DNA of 64,000 bases, from contig JAQPZY010001498.1 in assembly GCA_029931535.1 (NCBI GenBank), positions 1,686,001 to 1,750,000 on the forward strand, read 5' to 3'. The translations under genes were made by a program, and so were the position numbers. Each line of letters begins with the position of its first letter. Within the stretch, counting starts at the first letter, position 1. The DNA comes from Margaritifera margaritifera. Taxonomy: Eukaryota; Mollusca; Bivalvia; Unionida; Margaritiferidae. Below are positions 1-10,194 of the stretch, piece after piece. Below the pieces are notes generated by a model. It was given only the letters and a program-made list of their open reading frames with translations. It ran no database searches and was not told the DNA's origin.

Positions 1-560
1 CCTTTTGACTACAACATCAAGAGGCTACTGCCTGACCTCAAATGCAAGCAACCCACAAAGTTTAGTTGAGGTATTATGAAGAACTAGTGTTATTGTGTGG
101 AAACCATTTTTATACAATCAGTGACCTTAACCATTGAACTTTTGGCTCCAAAATCAACAGGATTTTTTCTTACCCCAAGTGCATACCAGCCACAAACTTT
201 GGTAACCGTAGATGATGGATAACTCAGGTTCTAGTGTGGACAACATTTTTATCCTTTCAGAGAGAGCTTCATCTTTGACTTTGAGTCCAAAATCAAGTAC
301 AAGTTGTGCACAAAGAATAGTTAATTGTAGATAGTGAAGAAGTTATTGAGTGGAAACAATTTTTCTTCTTTCAGTCAGTGATCTGGACTGTTAAGATTTC
401 GAGCCCGAAATCGGTATGGTTCTTCCTTATCCCAAATGCAAGCCTTCCACAAAGTTTGGTAACTGTATATGACAGAAAACTAGAGTTATTGTGTAGATAT
501 GAAATTGGTAACAGACAGATGAATGGACAGATGGACAAAATCATAACATAATACACTCAA
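1..560. repeat. Diverged tandem units (about 135 bp family)
   Basis: About four imperfect copies of a unit that reads roughly 'gtgaccttgacctttgaa', then 'aaaatcaacagggttcttcc', then 'ccacaaagtttggtaactg', then 'tattgtgtggaaaccattttt'. The same unit recurs at 1440-1790 and 2575-3010. Short open frames here are not conserved between units, so I read it as non-coding repeat. It lies in the intron following the zinc-knuckle exon of the minus-strand SR gene. From 561 to 903 I see only AT-rich intron. Confidence 0.75.
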
Positions 561-903
561 CCTTATGGCGGGTGTATAAAAACAAGTGATGCTTTAAAGA
601 AATCCAATATATTGGTATTATTAAATCCGTAGAATTTCAAGTAGAGGCAGGAAAGTTCTTTTTTTTTCACCAAATTTTTTTATCTCCACCTTTGTGATAT
701 TATCAAAATTCCTCACAATAATCAAGGAGATCATTTCTACTCTAACTTCCAGTGAACATCATAACACCTTTCATTAATCAAGCTGTTTCTTGTATTTATA
801 ATTAATACATTACATAAACCAATTCAACTGTTAAAAATATTCACATGTATTTGAAATTTGACGTTCTTAGTGCAATTACTAAGCATTATTAAAAAGCCTA
901 TAC

Positions 904-1098
904 CTGTCTCTTCTACGCCGACTGTATCTATGGCAGTCATAGGCATAATGCCCCCTGTCTCCACACTCGTAGCATCTGTCATCGGGGTTAAATGGGCGCC
1001 TGGAGCGGGGTGGGGGACCACGTCCACCTCGCAGCCAAGGTTTGGGACGTACTTTTCCATTTGAATGCTCTACACGAACTCTTGATCCACATATGCTT
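904..1098 (-). CDS. SRSF7: SRSF7-like splicing factor, zinc-knuckle exon (internal exon)
   Basis: Internal exon of a serine/arginine-rich pre-mRNA splicing factor, a nuclear RNA-binding protein. Read on the minus strand it starts after a pyrimidine-rich acceptor (ttgtatttcag) at 1098 and stops at a CAG|GTATAG donor at 904. It continues the last RRM strand (ICGSRVRVE) and then a basic Gly/Pro/Arg linker. The zinc knuckle is [14 protein letters not shown] (C-x2-C-x4-H-x4-C), followed by HRYSRRRR. This knuckle plus HRYSRRRR is diagnostic of SRSF7 (9G8) within the SR family. The phase matches the donor at 13837. The RS domain is not in the window and must lie to the left. The intron upstream of this exon is 12.7 kb and holds a complete DNA transposon. 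Confidence 0.93.
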
Positions 1099-1439
1099 CT
1101 GAAATACAAATTTTATCATCACAGACAATTACGCAACCTGTGGCAAATTGTTGATGGGATAAAACCTCTCACTAGGTGCATATCTAGAAACTTTCAGTTA
1201 TAATTTATCTTCTACTTCCTTTTGCTGTTATACAGAGATGAATTTTCCCCTAACCCCCCCCCCCCCCACCATGGTTAAGAGTATGCCATCTTATTGAACT
1301 TTCTTTTCTGTATTGCTGCATTGATCAAACTCACTAGAATTGCTATCATGCCCAGTACAGAGCTCACTAAAAATAGCCTAACAAGAGTACTATGAATGGT
1401 GCATTGTATGCCCATGTTTTTTTAGTCCTATGTAGAAAA

Positions 1440-1790
1440 CTGAAATTTATGCACAGAAACCATTTTTCTTCTTTCAGAGTGACCTTGACCTTTGGATCCC
1501 TGAAATGAAAAGGCTTCTTCCTTGCCCTATGTACAACCCATCCTCAAAGTTTGGGCTAGGTCTGTCATTTAGAACTAATGTTATTGTGCAGAAACCATAT
1601 TTCTTCTTTCGAACCTCGACTCAAAAATCAATAGGGTTCGTCCTTGCACCAAATGGAAGCCATACACAAAGCTTGGGGACTGCAGACTACGGAGAACAAA
1701 TTATTGTGTGGAAACCATTTATCTTCTTTCATTTGGAGTGACCTTGACCTTTGATTTTTTAAAAGCCTGAAATCATCAGGGTTTACGAGA
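1440..1790. repeat. Diverged tandem units (same family as 1-560)
   Basis: Two to three imperfect copies of the 'gtgaccttgacctttg ... ccacaaagtttgg ... tattgtgcagaaaccat' unit. From 1099 to 1440 I see only intron sequence, including a C14 run at about 1253. Confidence 0.7.
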
Positions 1791-1799
1791 AAATCTTGG

Positions 1800-2065
1800 A
1801 CTATTTAAGAGAATGTGGTTTATAAAAAAAAATGTAATCATGTTTTAAGACGCGTGTTATCTTTATCTGTAATTTCATATACATTTTACAGAATTTCAAC
1901 ATCTTTACATTCTCTATTTTATCTTTTAATACTTAATATTTACATTTATTTGGAACGGTTTATCTTCATAAATTTTTGTGTAATTCATTTTTCACATTTT
2001 TCAAACTTTGCCTTTAGCTGGCACTACATAGCCACTTTTGTGCCGAGGTAGTGTAAAATATAGCA
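1800..2065 (+). mobile_element. LINE 3' end fragment
   Basis: Closely matches the 3' untranslated end of the longer LINE at 39540-40616. Shared blocks include 'gttatctttatctgt', 'atacattttacagaattt' and the terminal 'ggcactacatagccactttt'. Only the 3' tail is present, which is the usual 5' truncation of target-primed insertions. The stretch 2066-2570 holds nothing I recognise. Confidence 0.7.
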
Positions 2066-2574
2066 TGTGTTACAGTTGGCTTAAGTTCTCGAGAATGACA
2101 GCCTGTGGACCTGCAAAAATTGAATGATGCGCCCCGTTTATCCCTCGGATTCAATGGGCCAATTTCACATTCAATAACCCTGATCAAATTGTCCCGAAAT
2201 GGACCATTTAATGTTATATCCATATTCTACAGAAACAACCTGTTCATGTTTTCATTATGAAAATGTCTGAATAAACTTGGTCGACACAGTGAAAGTGAAA
2301 AATTGTAATTGAACCGTGTAATCCGATCACATAAAATGGCACGTGCAGCAGCATGCTTGCCTCATTTTGGATAAGGTCAACATCATGTGTAAATTGGCTA
2401 TTAATAGGATTAATTATCATGAAAAATACCTTCCATGTCCCCAGGCGTCTATATCGCTACAATCTCGATAGGGTGCCATTAATTAATGATGATCTATTTT
2501 CGACAGATTATCAGCAGGGGAATAAAAAGAAAGAAAATATTGGGAAAGCAAACCTATATCGACTACTGTACCCA

Positions 2575-3010
2575 GGCTATCTAAAACACTATTTCTTATC
2601 TTCCTTACCCCAAGTGAAGCTCTCCATAAAGTTTGATAACTGTAGAACTGGAGTTATGCAGAAGCCATTTTTCTTCTTTTAGTCAGTGACCTTGACCTCT
2701 GAACCCAAGAAATTGATATGGTTCTTCCTTAACCCAAGTGCAAGCTATCCACCAAGTCTGGTAACTGTGGAAGGTTGACAACTCGAGCTATTGTGCATAA
2801 ACTATTTTCGTTCTTTCAGTGACTCGGTGACGGTGACTCCGACTGTCAAGCTTCTGAACCCAAAATCAACAGGGTTCTTCAATACCCCAAGTGCAAGCCA
2901 TCCACAAAGAATAGTAACTGTAGATGGTGGACAACTCAACTTGTTGTGCAGAAACAAAATTGGTAACATTAGTTTATTACCTGTAAACATTTACAAATCA
3001 GCAACCATGT
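2575..3010. repeat. Diverged tandem units (same family as 1-560)
   Basis: Three imperfect copies with the 'cttaccccaagtg', 'ccacaaag', 'taactgtaga' and 'ttgtgcagaaac' blocks. The unit length is roughly 120-135 bp. Confidence 0.7.
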
Positions 3011-3394
3011 AAACAAACATTCACATGACTATTGGTGATGCCAGAACTGCCTGTTCAAGTTCAATATATATTTCCACAACTCTGCCTAAGAGAACTGTCT
3101 AGCAGGATTTTTCTTTTAATTCTTTTAAAGTATGGATGATTTGCACATTGAACGTGGCTTCACTAGAAAAAGCCTAAGATGACAAGAATTGGTTGTACTG
3201 TACATTGCACAACACTTGATTTACTGATAATGCTAACACAAATTTCTTTAAATTACATAATTTATCTTTGAAGAATATGTTCATTAACAGAACCTTTGAT
3301 AAATAAAATTTTGATTGAAAGAAAAAAAATTTAGAGCTTGTAAAAATCACTGAAGAGTTTTTGGGTCATTGTTGATTTTATTTTTAGAATTTTA

Positions 3395-3445
3395 TTTTCG
3401 ATTGGCACCATATAGTTATTGTGCTAAGTCACGTTAAATGTTAAA
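3395..3445 (+). mobile_element. Possible short LINE 3' terminus
   Basis: 'ttggcaccatatagttattgtgctaagtcacgtta' resembles the last 40 bp of the LINE tail at 2015-2055 and 40535-40575 (ggcactacatagccacttttgtgc). It is very short and diverged. It ends about 50 bp before the DNA transposon at 3496. Confidence 0.35.
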
Positions 3446-3495
3446 ATATACAGATCTATAACAGCATTATATGTGCATGTCCAGGCAGTATGTCT

Positions 3496-3521
3496 CGGCT
3501 AAAACACGGTATTGGTGCTGA
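3496..3521 (+). repeat. Left terminal inverted repeat of the 5.6 kb transposon
   Basis: 26 bp, beginning CGGCTAAAACACGGTATTGG. It is an exact reverse complement of 9042-9067. The block GTAGTCTCACTC, which lies just inside the right repeat at 9028-9039, also occurs inverted at 3706-3717, about 185 bp further in on this side. Confidence 0.95.
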
Positions 3522-4086
3522 TAAAGGAATTTTCATGTTATATGCATGAAATAGAAAAATTAAACAAGATATGAACCAATTTTAAAGATTGGTAAGCCTG
3601 GCATATACCTCTCTTACTTTCCTGAAAATTTCAAGAGGTTAGTGTAACCCATTGTTGAGATATGCATGGAAACAAGCTCTAAAAATGGCCATTTTTGAGC
3701 GTTATGTAGTCTCACTCGAAAAAAGCTTGAATATAAAATAGAGAATTCTCTAAATATCATACTGAAATTATGCATTTATTGGTCTGGTTTTATGCGGAAT
3801 TCTATCCTGCAAATATTGCTTCTTGAATTAAAGAAATCGGTAAAATATTATGGATTTTATAAGCAAAATACCGTCAGTAGAAGTTTTGTTTCAACACTGA
3901 AATTCAAACACTAATCTGTTGTTATATGCCAACATTTTGTACAAAATAACATTCATTATAACTTTTATTGACATCTAGAACTCGACTTTATATTATAATA
4001 AGTAGTAAAACCATTTAAATCACATGGCTAGCCAAGATATTCGATTGAGAGCTTGTTCTTTGTCAAACTTTCCAGTTCTAAATTTT

Positions 4087-4993
4087 GTAGTGTCTGTAAC
4101 CTTTACAAGTTTATATGGCAATAATTTTGTTGTTTCATTATGGAAAAGTATAAATCCTACAAAGGCTCATGTGTATCCATGTGATGTCCAAGTTGGCCAA
4201 AATTGGTGGTGCTGTATTGTACCATTAAAAAACAGCAACTCAATAAAAAAAGTTACAGACACTACACAAACAGGTATAAAAATGAAAGATAAAAGTATTG
4301 TTCTACTTGTCATTAAAACATTGTTTTTCTCAATAGAAAGTTCCATCTTATGTGATGTAATGTTGCATCATCTATTTACCTCTGCAGCCAAGAGCAAAAA
4401 AGTGATGCAATAACTCTCTTGATTGAATATTGCATCATTCTTGCAGCACTGTCTGTTTGAGTAATTTACTACAAGACAATGTAACCTGAATTTCTTATCC
4501 TAGAAGAAGCTGCCTAATTACTTTTTCTGTTCTTTACCATGGTACATCCCTAAGACATGGGAAGACGACAAAAGCAAACCTCTGGGAACAACTCTGGTAA
4601 GTTTGTATTGAATGGTAAACCACACTCTTAAATTGTAGTGTCTGTAACCAATATCCCCTTTTTATACTGTCTATGACTTTATCCCTGTTTTTTTTTTTAA
4701 AATTGAAGCCAAATTATGTTTCCTATTACAGTATTGATGTGTAAGGCTAAATTTTGACATATTGTCTGTCTGCAATTTGTAATATTTTGGTATATTTATA
4801 GTTTCTTTCATCTAGATTTCTGATAACAGGCAACATTTTCAGTGATTTCTTACAATATGCAATTGAAACTGAGTATTTTTGCATTCCATATCATTAGACT
4901 AGTAAATTCAAACAGAAATATTATGAGAATTCAATGAGCTCAGACTTAGTATTGGATACATTGCTGATATTGTCAAATGGTTACAGACACTAC
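4087..4993. promoter_or_regulatory. Left cluster of four 14-mer sites (putative transposase-binding)
   Basis: Four copies of GTAGTGTCTGTAAC: plus strand at 4087-4100 and 4635-4648, minus strand at 4252-4265 and 4980-4993. Three extend to a 15th base (C). Two lie in the non-coding leader and two in the transposase intron. Repeated subterminal motifs like this are commonly transposase-binding sites in DNA transposons; the binding role is inferred. I saw no copy outside the element. Confidence 0.8.
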
Positions 4994-7900
4994 TAGACAT
5001 GTGAATTGACCCGACTGTTGTTTACATTATTAAGGAAAGTGTGCAATCATTGTAAATGCTAGAACATTGAATAATCATCAGGTTTTATGCTATTTCTTTT
5101 TCAATCAGATACTTTTCTTTAAGAATCTACAGGTTATTCCAGTTTGCTTATGTATGAAAGCATATTGCGTACTCATTACAAGTATGTTTTGTAAAGTCTA
5201 AATTTCATCTGTATACATAGAGGAACAAAAATGAGAATGAAGTTGTTTGCTTTTAGGAAGCAAAGATAAGCCAGAAGAAGATGAACAGAAGATTAAAGCT
5301 AGAAGGGAGAAGACGAGGCTAAAGGTACAAGCCTGGAGAAAAAAACAGAGGGAAAATAAGGCGAAACATGAGGAGCTAAAAAGGGTTGATAGAGAAAGAA
5401 GAAAAGATGCAAGACTACTAAAAAAACAGCAATCACTTTCCGATTCAAATCTTCAACAAGAATTAAGAAGGAAAAAACGTGAAGAAATGAAAAGGTATCG
5501 CCAGAAAAAGAAAGAAAAAGCAGCCCTGGCAATATCGGTTAATAAGAGTGTTGATTTAAGAAGTCCGAAAACTGCTGAATTAAGTAGAAAGAAGAAAGAA
5601 GCTGTGAAAAGAACCCAAGCATGGAGAATGCGTATCAAACTGAATGAAAGTATACAGCAAGAGTGTATTCAGACTGATTGTGAAATAGGAAATACTGGGT
5701 CAGCCAGAGATTCACCAATGAATAAAGTGTTACCTAAAGCAACTCTGTACAGACAATTAAAAAAGGTAAAGGAAGTATTACCAAATACCCCAAAGAGAAA
5801 AGCAGTCATCATAAGTAAATTAATTGAATCTCCATCAACATCAAAGTTTCTAAATAGGAATATAATGATAATGACACCGGATTGCAGAAAAAAACTTGAA
5901 TTGACAGATACTGTTATACAATCTGTGTCAGAGAGCATTTCAGAAGTGAAAACAAGGAAAGGGGGTGCAAAGAAACATGCATACAACATCATTTGTGACG
6001 CATTACTGAAGAAATATAAAAGACACAGACTAAAAAAGTATTTCAAAGTATCAGTGAAAGGGCAAAAACCTAGTTCTACATGGTGGGAGACGAAACAAAG
6101 AAAAAGAAGAAGGGATGCACTTAACTCTCCATTAAAGAAATCTGTGAAAGATTTTTTTCTAAGTCCAGAAATCAGTAGGGAAGTGCCTAATAAACGTGAA
6201 ACTGTGAAAGTAAGAAAAGGTGGTCAAAAAGAAATACTTCAAAAACATGTGATGACTATGACATTAGAAGAAGCCTACAAAGACTACAAGTTAAGGAACC
6301 ATAGTCACAAAATAGGATTAACTTCATTTTCTAAATTGAAACCAGTGAATGTTAAAAAGGTGTCTGAAACAAGCAGAAGATCATGCTTATGCCAAAAGTG
6401 CTGTAACGTGGCCCTAAAAAGTGAGGCACTAACAAATGTAAAAAAAGCAGTGAAAGAAAATGGAGATTTGGATGAAATTTCAGTAGATAAGAAAAGCTTA
6501 AGTGATGCTACTTTTTGTAAATACGACACCAATCCAGCTATTAAATGTTTAAGAAGAGAATGCAAACAATGCGGTGTGAAATGTTTGCAGAGTTACCTTA
6601 AACCATTTGTTGAAAAGTATAGTGACAGGCAGATATCATGGCATCAATGGGAAAGTATAGAAATAGCAAAAGATGATAAAGTAAAGCGTTGCGTCTCCTG
6701 TGTGCCTAAAGAAACAGACATAAAAACATTAATTACATGCTTAGAAACTGACATGCAAGAGTATCCAGAGCACGTTTTCAGGGCCAAATGGCAACAGCAA
6801 CAGATGGGAATTTGTGTTGATAGAATTGGTGAGGGTTCTATTGCTATGGTCATGGACTTTAGTGAGAACTATGGGTGTGTTTTTCAAAGTGAAGTACAAT
6901 CTGGATTCTTCGACAGGAACCAAGTTACAATACATCCAATCATGTGTTACTATACAGAAAAACAGGGAGAAAAAGAATTCAAGATAAAGCATGCCATTAT
7001 TGGCATCAGTGAAGAAACCAAACATGATGCAGACTTAGCTATCACTTTTGAGAACAAAGCTATAGAAATTCTGAAGAAGAAAGGTGTGAAAGTAGAGGAG
7101 ATCCATGAGTGGACAGATGGCTGTGCTGCCCAGTATAAGGGGAAGAAAGCCTTTGCTGACATAAGTCTGAGGAAAAAGCCATCTGTAACACGAAATTATT
7201 TCGAAACATCACATGGAAAGAGTGTTTGCGATGGTCTCGGTGCGACAGTCAAGAATGCTTGCTACAGAGCTGTAATCAGCAATAGAAAGGTGATAGGTTG
7301 TGCAGAAGATGTATATCATTTCTGTACAGAGAAACTGAAAATGGAAAATACAGATAATGAAGCTAAAACAGTTTCGAGAAGAGAGTTCATCCTTGTTAAA
7401 GATGTTGAGAGAAATAGAGAAGAAACTGATGTGCAAACACTGCAAGGTACAAGAAAATTACATGCTGTAAAGTCAGGAAGCAATGATTATGAACTGAGCA
7501 TAAGAAATCTGAGCTGTTATTGTGAGCAATGCATGAAGGTTGACGGGAGATGCAACTTCAGCGAAAATGTTAATGCCTGGGAAATGAGAAAGTTAGTACT
7601 CAATAAAGATAATTTAAGTCAGAAAGGAAAACAACTTAAAGACAAGAATCCATCAACAATAGAAAATAATGACAAGAAAAGAAAACAAGGAAGTAACCAG
7701 AAAGATCATAACTCAGCAACAAGCGAAAAGCCTAATAAGAAACGGAAGTCAACAGAAAGACAAAACATTGTGACAAAGAAGATCAAAGTTGACAAAAAAG
7801 CACCAACCAACACAGAGAAACCAATAGAGAAATACCACCCTGGAGAATTTGTTGCTGTAGGACTTAAGCCAAAGAAGGGACCTCTAGATGTATACTTAGC

Positions 7901-8138
7901 AGAAGTAATAGACATTCTTCATAACGAAGTTAGACTTAAATACATGAGAAAGTCTGGCAACATGTATGTTTGGCCTGAAAAAGATGATTATTCACAAGAG
8001 GCTCTAGATGCTATCTTGTACAGGGTAAAAGCTCCACAAATAGTCAATGAAAGGGGTCATTTCAAGTTTAATGCAGCTGAATTGTCTAAGCTCAAGTCAA
8101 ATCTGGAAAAAAATCATAAGCACTTCTATTTGAAATGA
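4557..8138 (+). CDS. Transposase-like protein, two exons (4557-4596 and 5257-8138), about 973 aa
   Basis: Probable transposase of the enclosing element. The long open frame has no ATG near its start: an in-frame TGA sits at 5238 and the first Met is about 80 codons in. A short upstream exon begins ATG at 4557 and ends at a TCTG|GTAAGT donor (4596/4597). The acceptor TTGCTTTTAG|GA (5256/5257) rejoins it exactly in frame, giving 973 aa. Spliced residues: a Lys/Arg/Glu-rich, probably DNA-binding N-terminus (about 20-130); cysteine clusters at C390/392/395/396 and C444/449/452/456; MVMDFSENY with D547; EWTDGCAAQYKG with D634; SHGKSVCDG with H666 and D672; a CxCxxC cluster at 767-772; Lys-rich NLS-like stretches (about 800-850); and a Tudor/chromo-like end (about 873-940, with YVWPEKDDYS). 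The spacing of the three Asp fits an RNase H-fold DDD/E nuclease. The same motif order occurs in uncharacterised invertebrate proteins that I recall but cannot name as a superfamily. Confidence 0.88.
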
Positions 8139-8162
8139 CAATATAAAGTCAAGGTTTAATGT

Positions 8163-8880
8163 GTAGTGTCTGTAACCTTAAGATCAATCACATATGGGTC
8201 TGTGTTTGAGTCAGCACCTTGGGTTGAACAATACTTTAGTGACTATGATTTATTGAACATTCATTATACTTCAATATTTTACTCTTACAAACACTATTTA
8301 GTATTAAACTTTCAAGTGCTATTTACCAGTTCATAATTTTAACACAAGTATTGGACATATACCTGTTACAATGTGGTTTTATCATTTTATTAACTAATCA
8401 ACATTCATTTAATGAATAATTCTAGTCAATGTGTTCATGTTGAATTATTTTTGAAGTGAATTTTATGGAGATATGTATGGTTCTGCAGCTGTATTGAAAT
8501 GCTATAGTTTTGTAGTGTCTGTAACCAATTTTATGGACAATGTACTTCTGACTCTTATGGAAGTTTGCAATACTTTTGGCCAGTATTAATGATTTTGTTT
8601 GTTTAAATATTCTTCTTGGTGTTAGATAAATGCCTAAATAAGATTATTCTATGTCTTTTATGTTTGTTATGCAAAAGTTTCATGGTTAGGTTTTTTTTCT
8701 AAGTGATACCTTTGTCATAGATGTTTTGATTTTGTTATTAAGTTGTTTACCACTTCCAGTTATGTTGTTTACTTTAAATGTTGATATCCTGTTACTGATG
8801 TTACTGTGAAAAAAAATAAAGTTTTAAAGTTTTCATGCTGTTTTTCTTGCATGTTATACACCAAGTGTAGTGTCTGTAAC
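8163..8880 (+). promoter_or_regulatory. Right cluster of three 14-mer sites (putative transposase-binding)
   Basis: GTAGTGTCTGTAAC at 8163-8176, 8512-8525 and 8867-8880, all on the plus strand and spaced 349 and 355 bp. They lie in the 3' untranslated part of the transposase gene. The spacing echoes the 344 bp between the last two left sites. Confidence 0.8.
8815..8820 (+). terminator. Polyadenylation signal of the transposase gene
   Basis: AATAAA 677 bp after the stop codon and still inside the element. It is the clearest canonical signal between the stop and the right terminal repeat. Confidence 0.6.
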
Positions 8881-9041
8881 TGTTGTTATACCAATGAATT
8901 GAAATAATGGTTAAACAAAATCGCATGCATGTTCAAGCTAAATCTAACTTGATCTGACTAGGGGACACCCTAGGGTATATAATGAGCTTCATTGAAATGT
9001 TCTATCAAACATTTCAATTTTTTAAGTGAGTGAGACTACTC

Positions 9042-9067
9042 TCAGCACCAATACCGTGTTTTAGCCG
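9042..9067 (-). repeat. Right terminal inverted repeat of the 5.6 kb transposon
   Basis: Exact 26 bp reverse complement of 3496-3521, followed by TCT. The stretch 9068-10190 beyond it shows no gene. It contains two direct copies of 'atcacattaacattagga' (about 9479 and 9750). Confidence 0.95.
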
Positions 9068-10194
9068 TCTGGTTACATTATCGATTTTTTCATCAAGTAC
9101 ATACATGTAGCAGTACATAAAAATATTATGATAATCCCAAGGACGTTTTACCTATATTGTCAGAGATATTATTTTTTACAAACTGAATCATGTCATAAAA
9201 AGAGGTGTAAGATCTACAGCAAATGAAACAATTAAAAGTTAAGTTAAATATAGCATGCATATTGCCAATGCCTTACATAGAAAAAGCTGTTGAATGTATG
9301 CCCATGTGCAGATTGGGGGAGAAGGGGAAGGTTGAGTTTCAAATCGGTTTATAAAAAAAAAACATAAATAAAAAGCAGGAGAAAATTCAAGTTTCACCTG
9401 TTGCCTGGTGATAAAATAATATGGAAAAGGATTTTTAAAAAAATAGTATATTATGTTTCTCCTAAAATACTTTCCCGATCACATTAACATTAGGAATTAC
9501 TTTCTGCTACCTCCAGAATCCAGCCCATCCCAAAAGACGAAAAATGTCTTTCCGTCTATAGGATAAAGACAAAGGAAAGTAACTCTTACAGATCAACACC
9601 CTTGTTCCTGGATATGTCAGTTTAAAACTCGAGCGGCATATTAAACAGGATGCTTGCATTAGTGGGACAGGGTGGGAGGGATTAATAGTAATGTGATCAG
9701 GCAAGTAGTTCTACTAAAAAATTTCCTTTCTCTGTTAAATACATTACCCAATCACATTAACATTAGGAGATTAGGTAAGAGGAGGAGGAAATGCTTCAGC
9801 ATACAAACTCTACCCATGTCATCCTGTAGGAACCTAATTATTGCTCTACTGTGAGGATTAACTTCCAACTAAAGACGAGCACCACCGAAGATTATGCGTT
9901 TATACACTTGCGAGGTGGGTCAATGTGGGATCCTGCACCTGGCAATTGCCATGTATTAAGAAGTTTTCCCTGGGTGAATCCAGCTAAAGTTACAAGGTCA
10001 TGCCCGGGACTGAGGTTGTGCTGATATGAATGGGGCGTGGTTACTTTCTGTGCAGCTACCTGTGGCCCTACAAGATTGTGACACCATATCACACAAATAC
10101 AAGCTGGAGAATGTAGACTGGGTATGCCAACCAAGTGACTCCACTATATCCTGAATTAAGACATTACATTCAAAAGCCAGGCTCATGAAAATCG

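Larger units (their letters stand above)
3496..9067 (+). mobile_element. Complete DNA transposon with intact transposase, unassigned superfamily
   Basis: A 5.57 kb cut-and-paste type element inserted in the long intron of the minus-strand SR gene. The ends are perfect 26 bp inverted repeats (3496-3521 and 9042-9067) starting CGGCTAAAACACGG. The flanks give a target duplication of TCT (3493-3495 and 9068-9070). It could be read as 4 bp GTCT if the right end is placed at 9066. Inside are one two-exon gene (4557-8138), seven copies of a 14-mer in the non-coding flanks, and an AATAAA near the right end. Both ends, the splice sites and the reading frame are intact, so the insertion looks young and possibly autonomous. 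The superfamily is not assigned: TIR and duplication lengths do not point to one I can name with confidence. Confidence 0.92.

Noticed and set aside
858..1064. Plus-strand and alternative minus-strand frames over the zinc-knuckle exon
   Set aside because: Only the minus-strand frame with [14 protein letters not shown] is conserved with SRSF7.
4024..4413. Open frame of 129 codons in the left part of the DNA transposon
   Set aside because: It contains two of the 14-mer sites, has low-complexity composition and no recognisable domain. It reads as leader sequence.
5299..7915. Several minus-strand frames across the transposase
   Set aside because: Shadows of the A-rich coding strand: Phe/Ser/Leu-rich, no domains.
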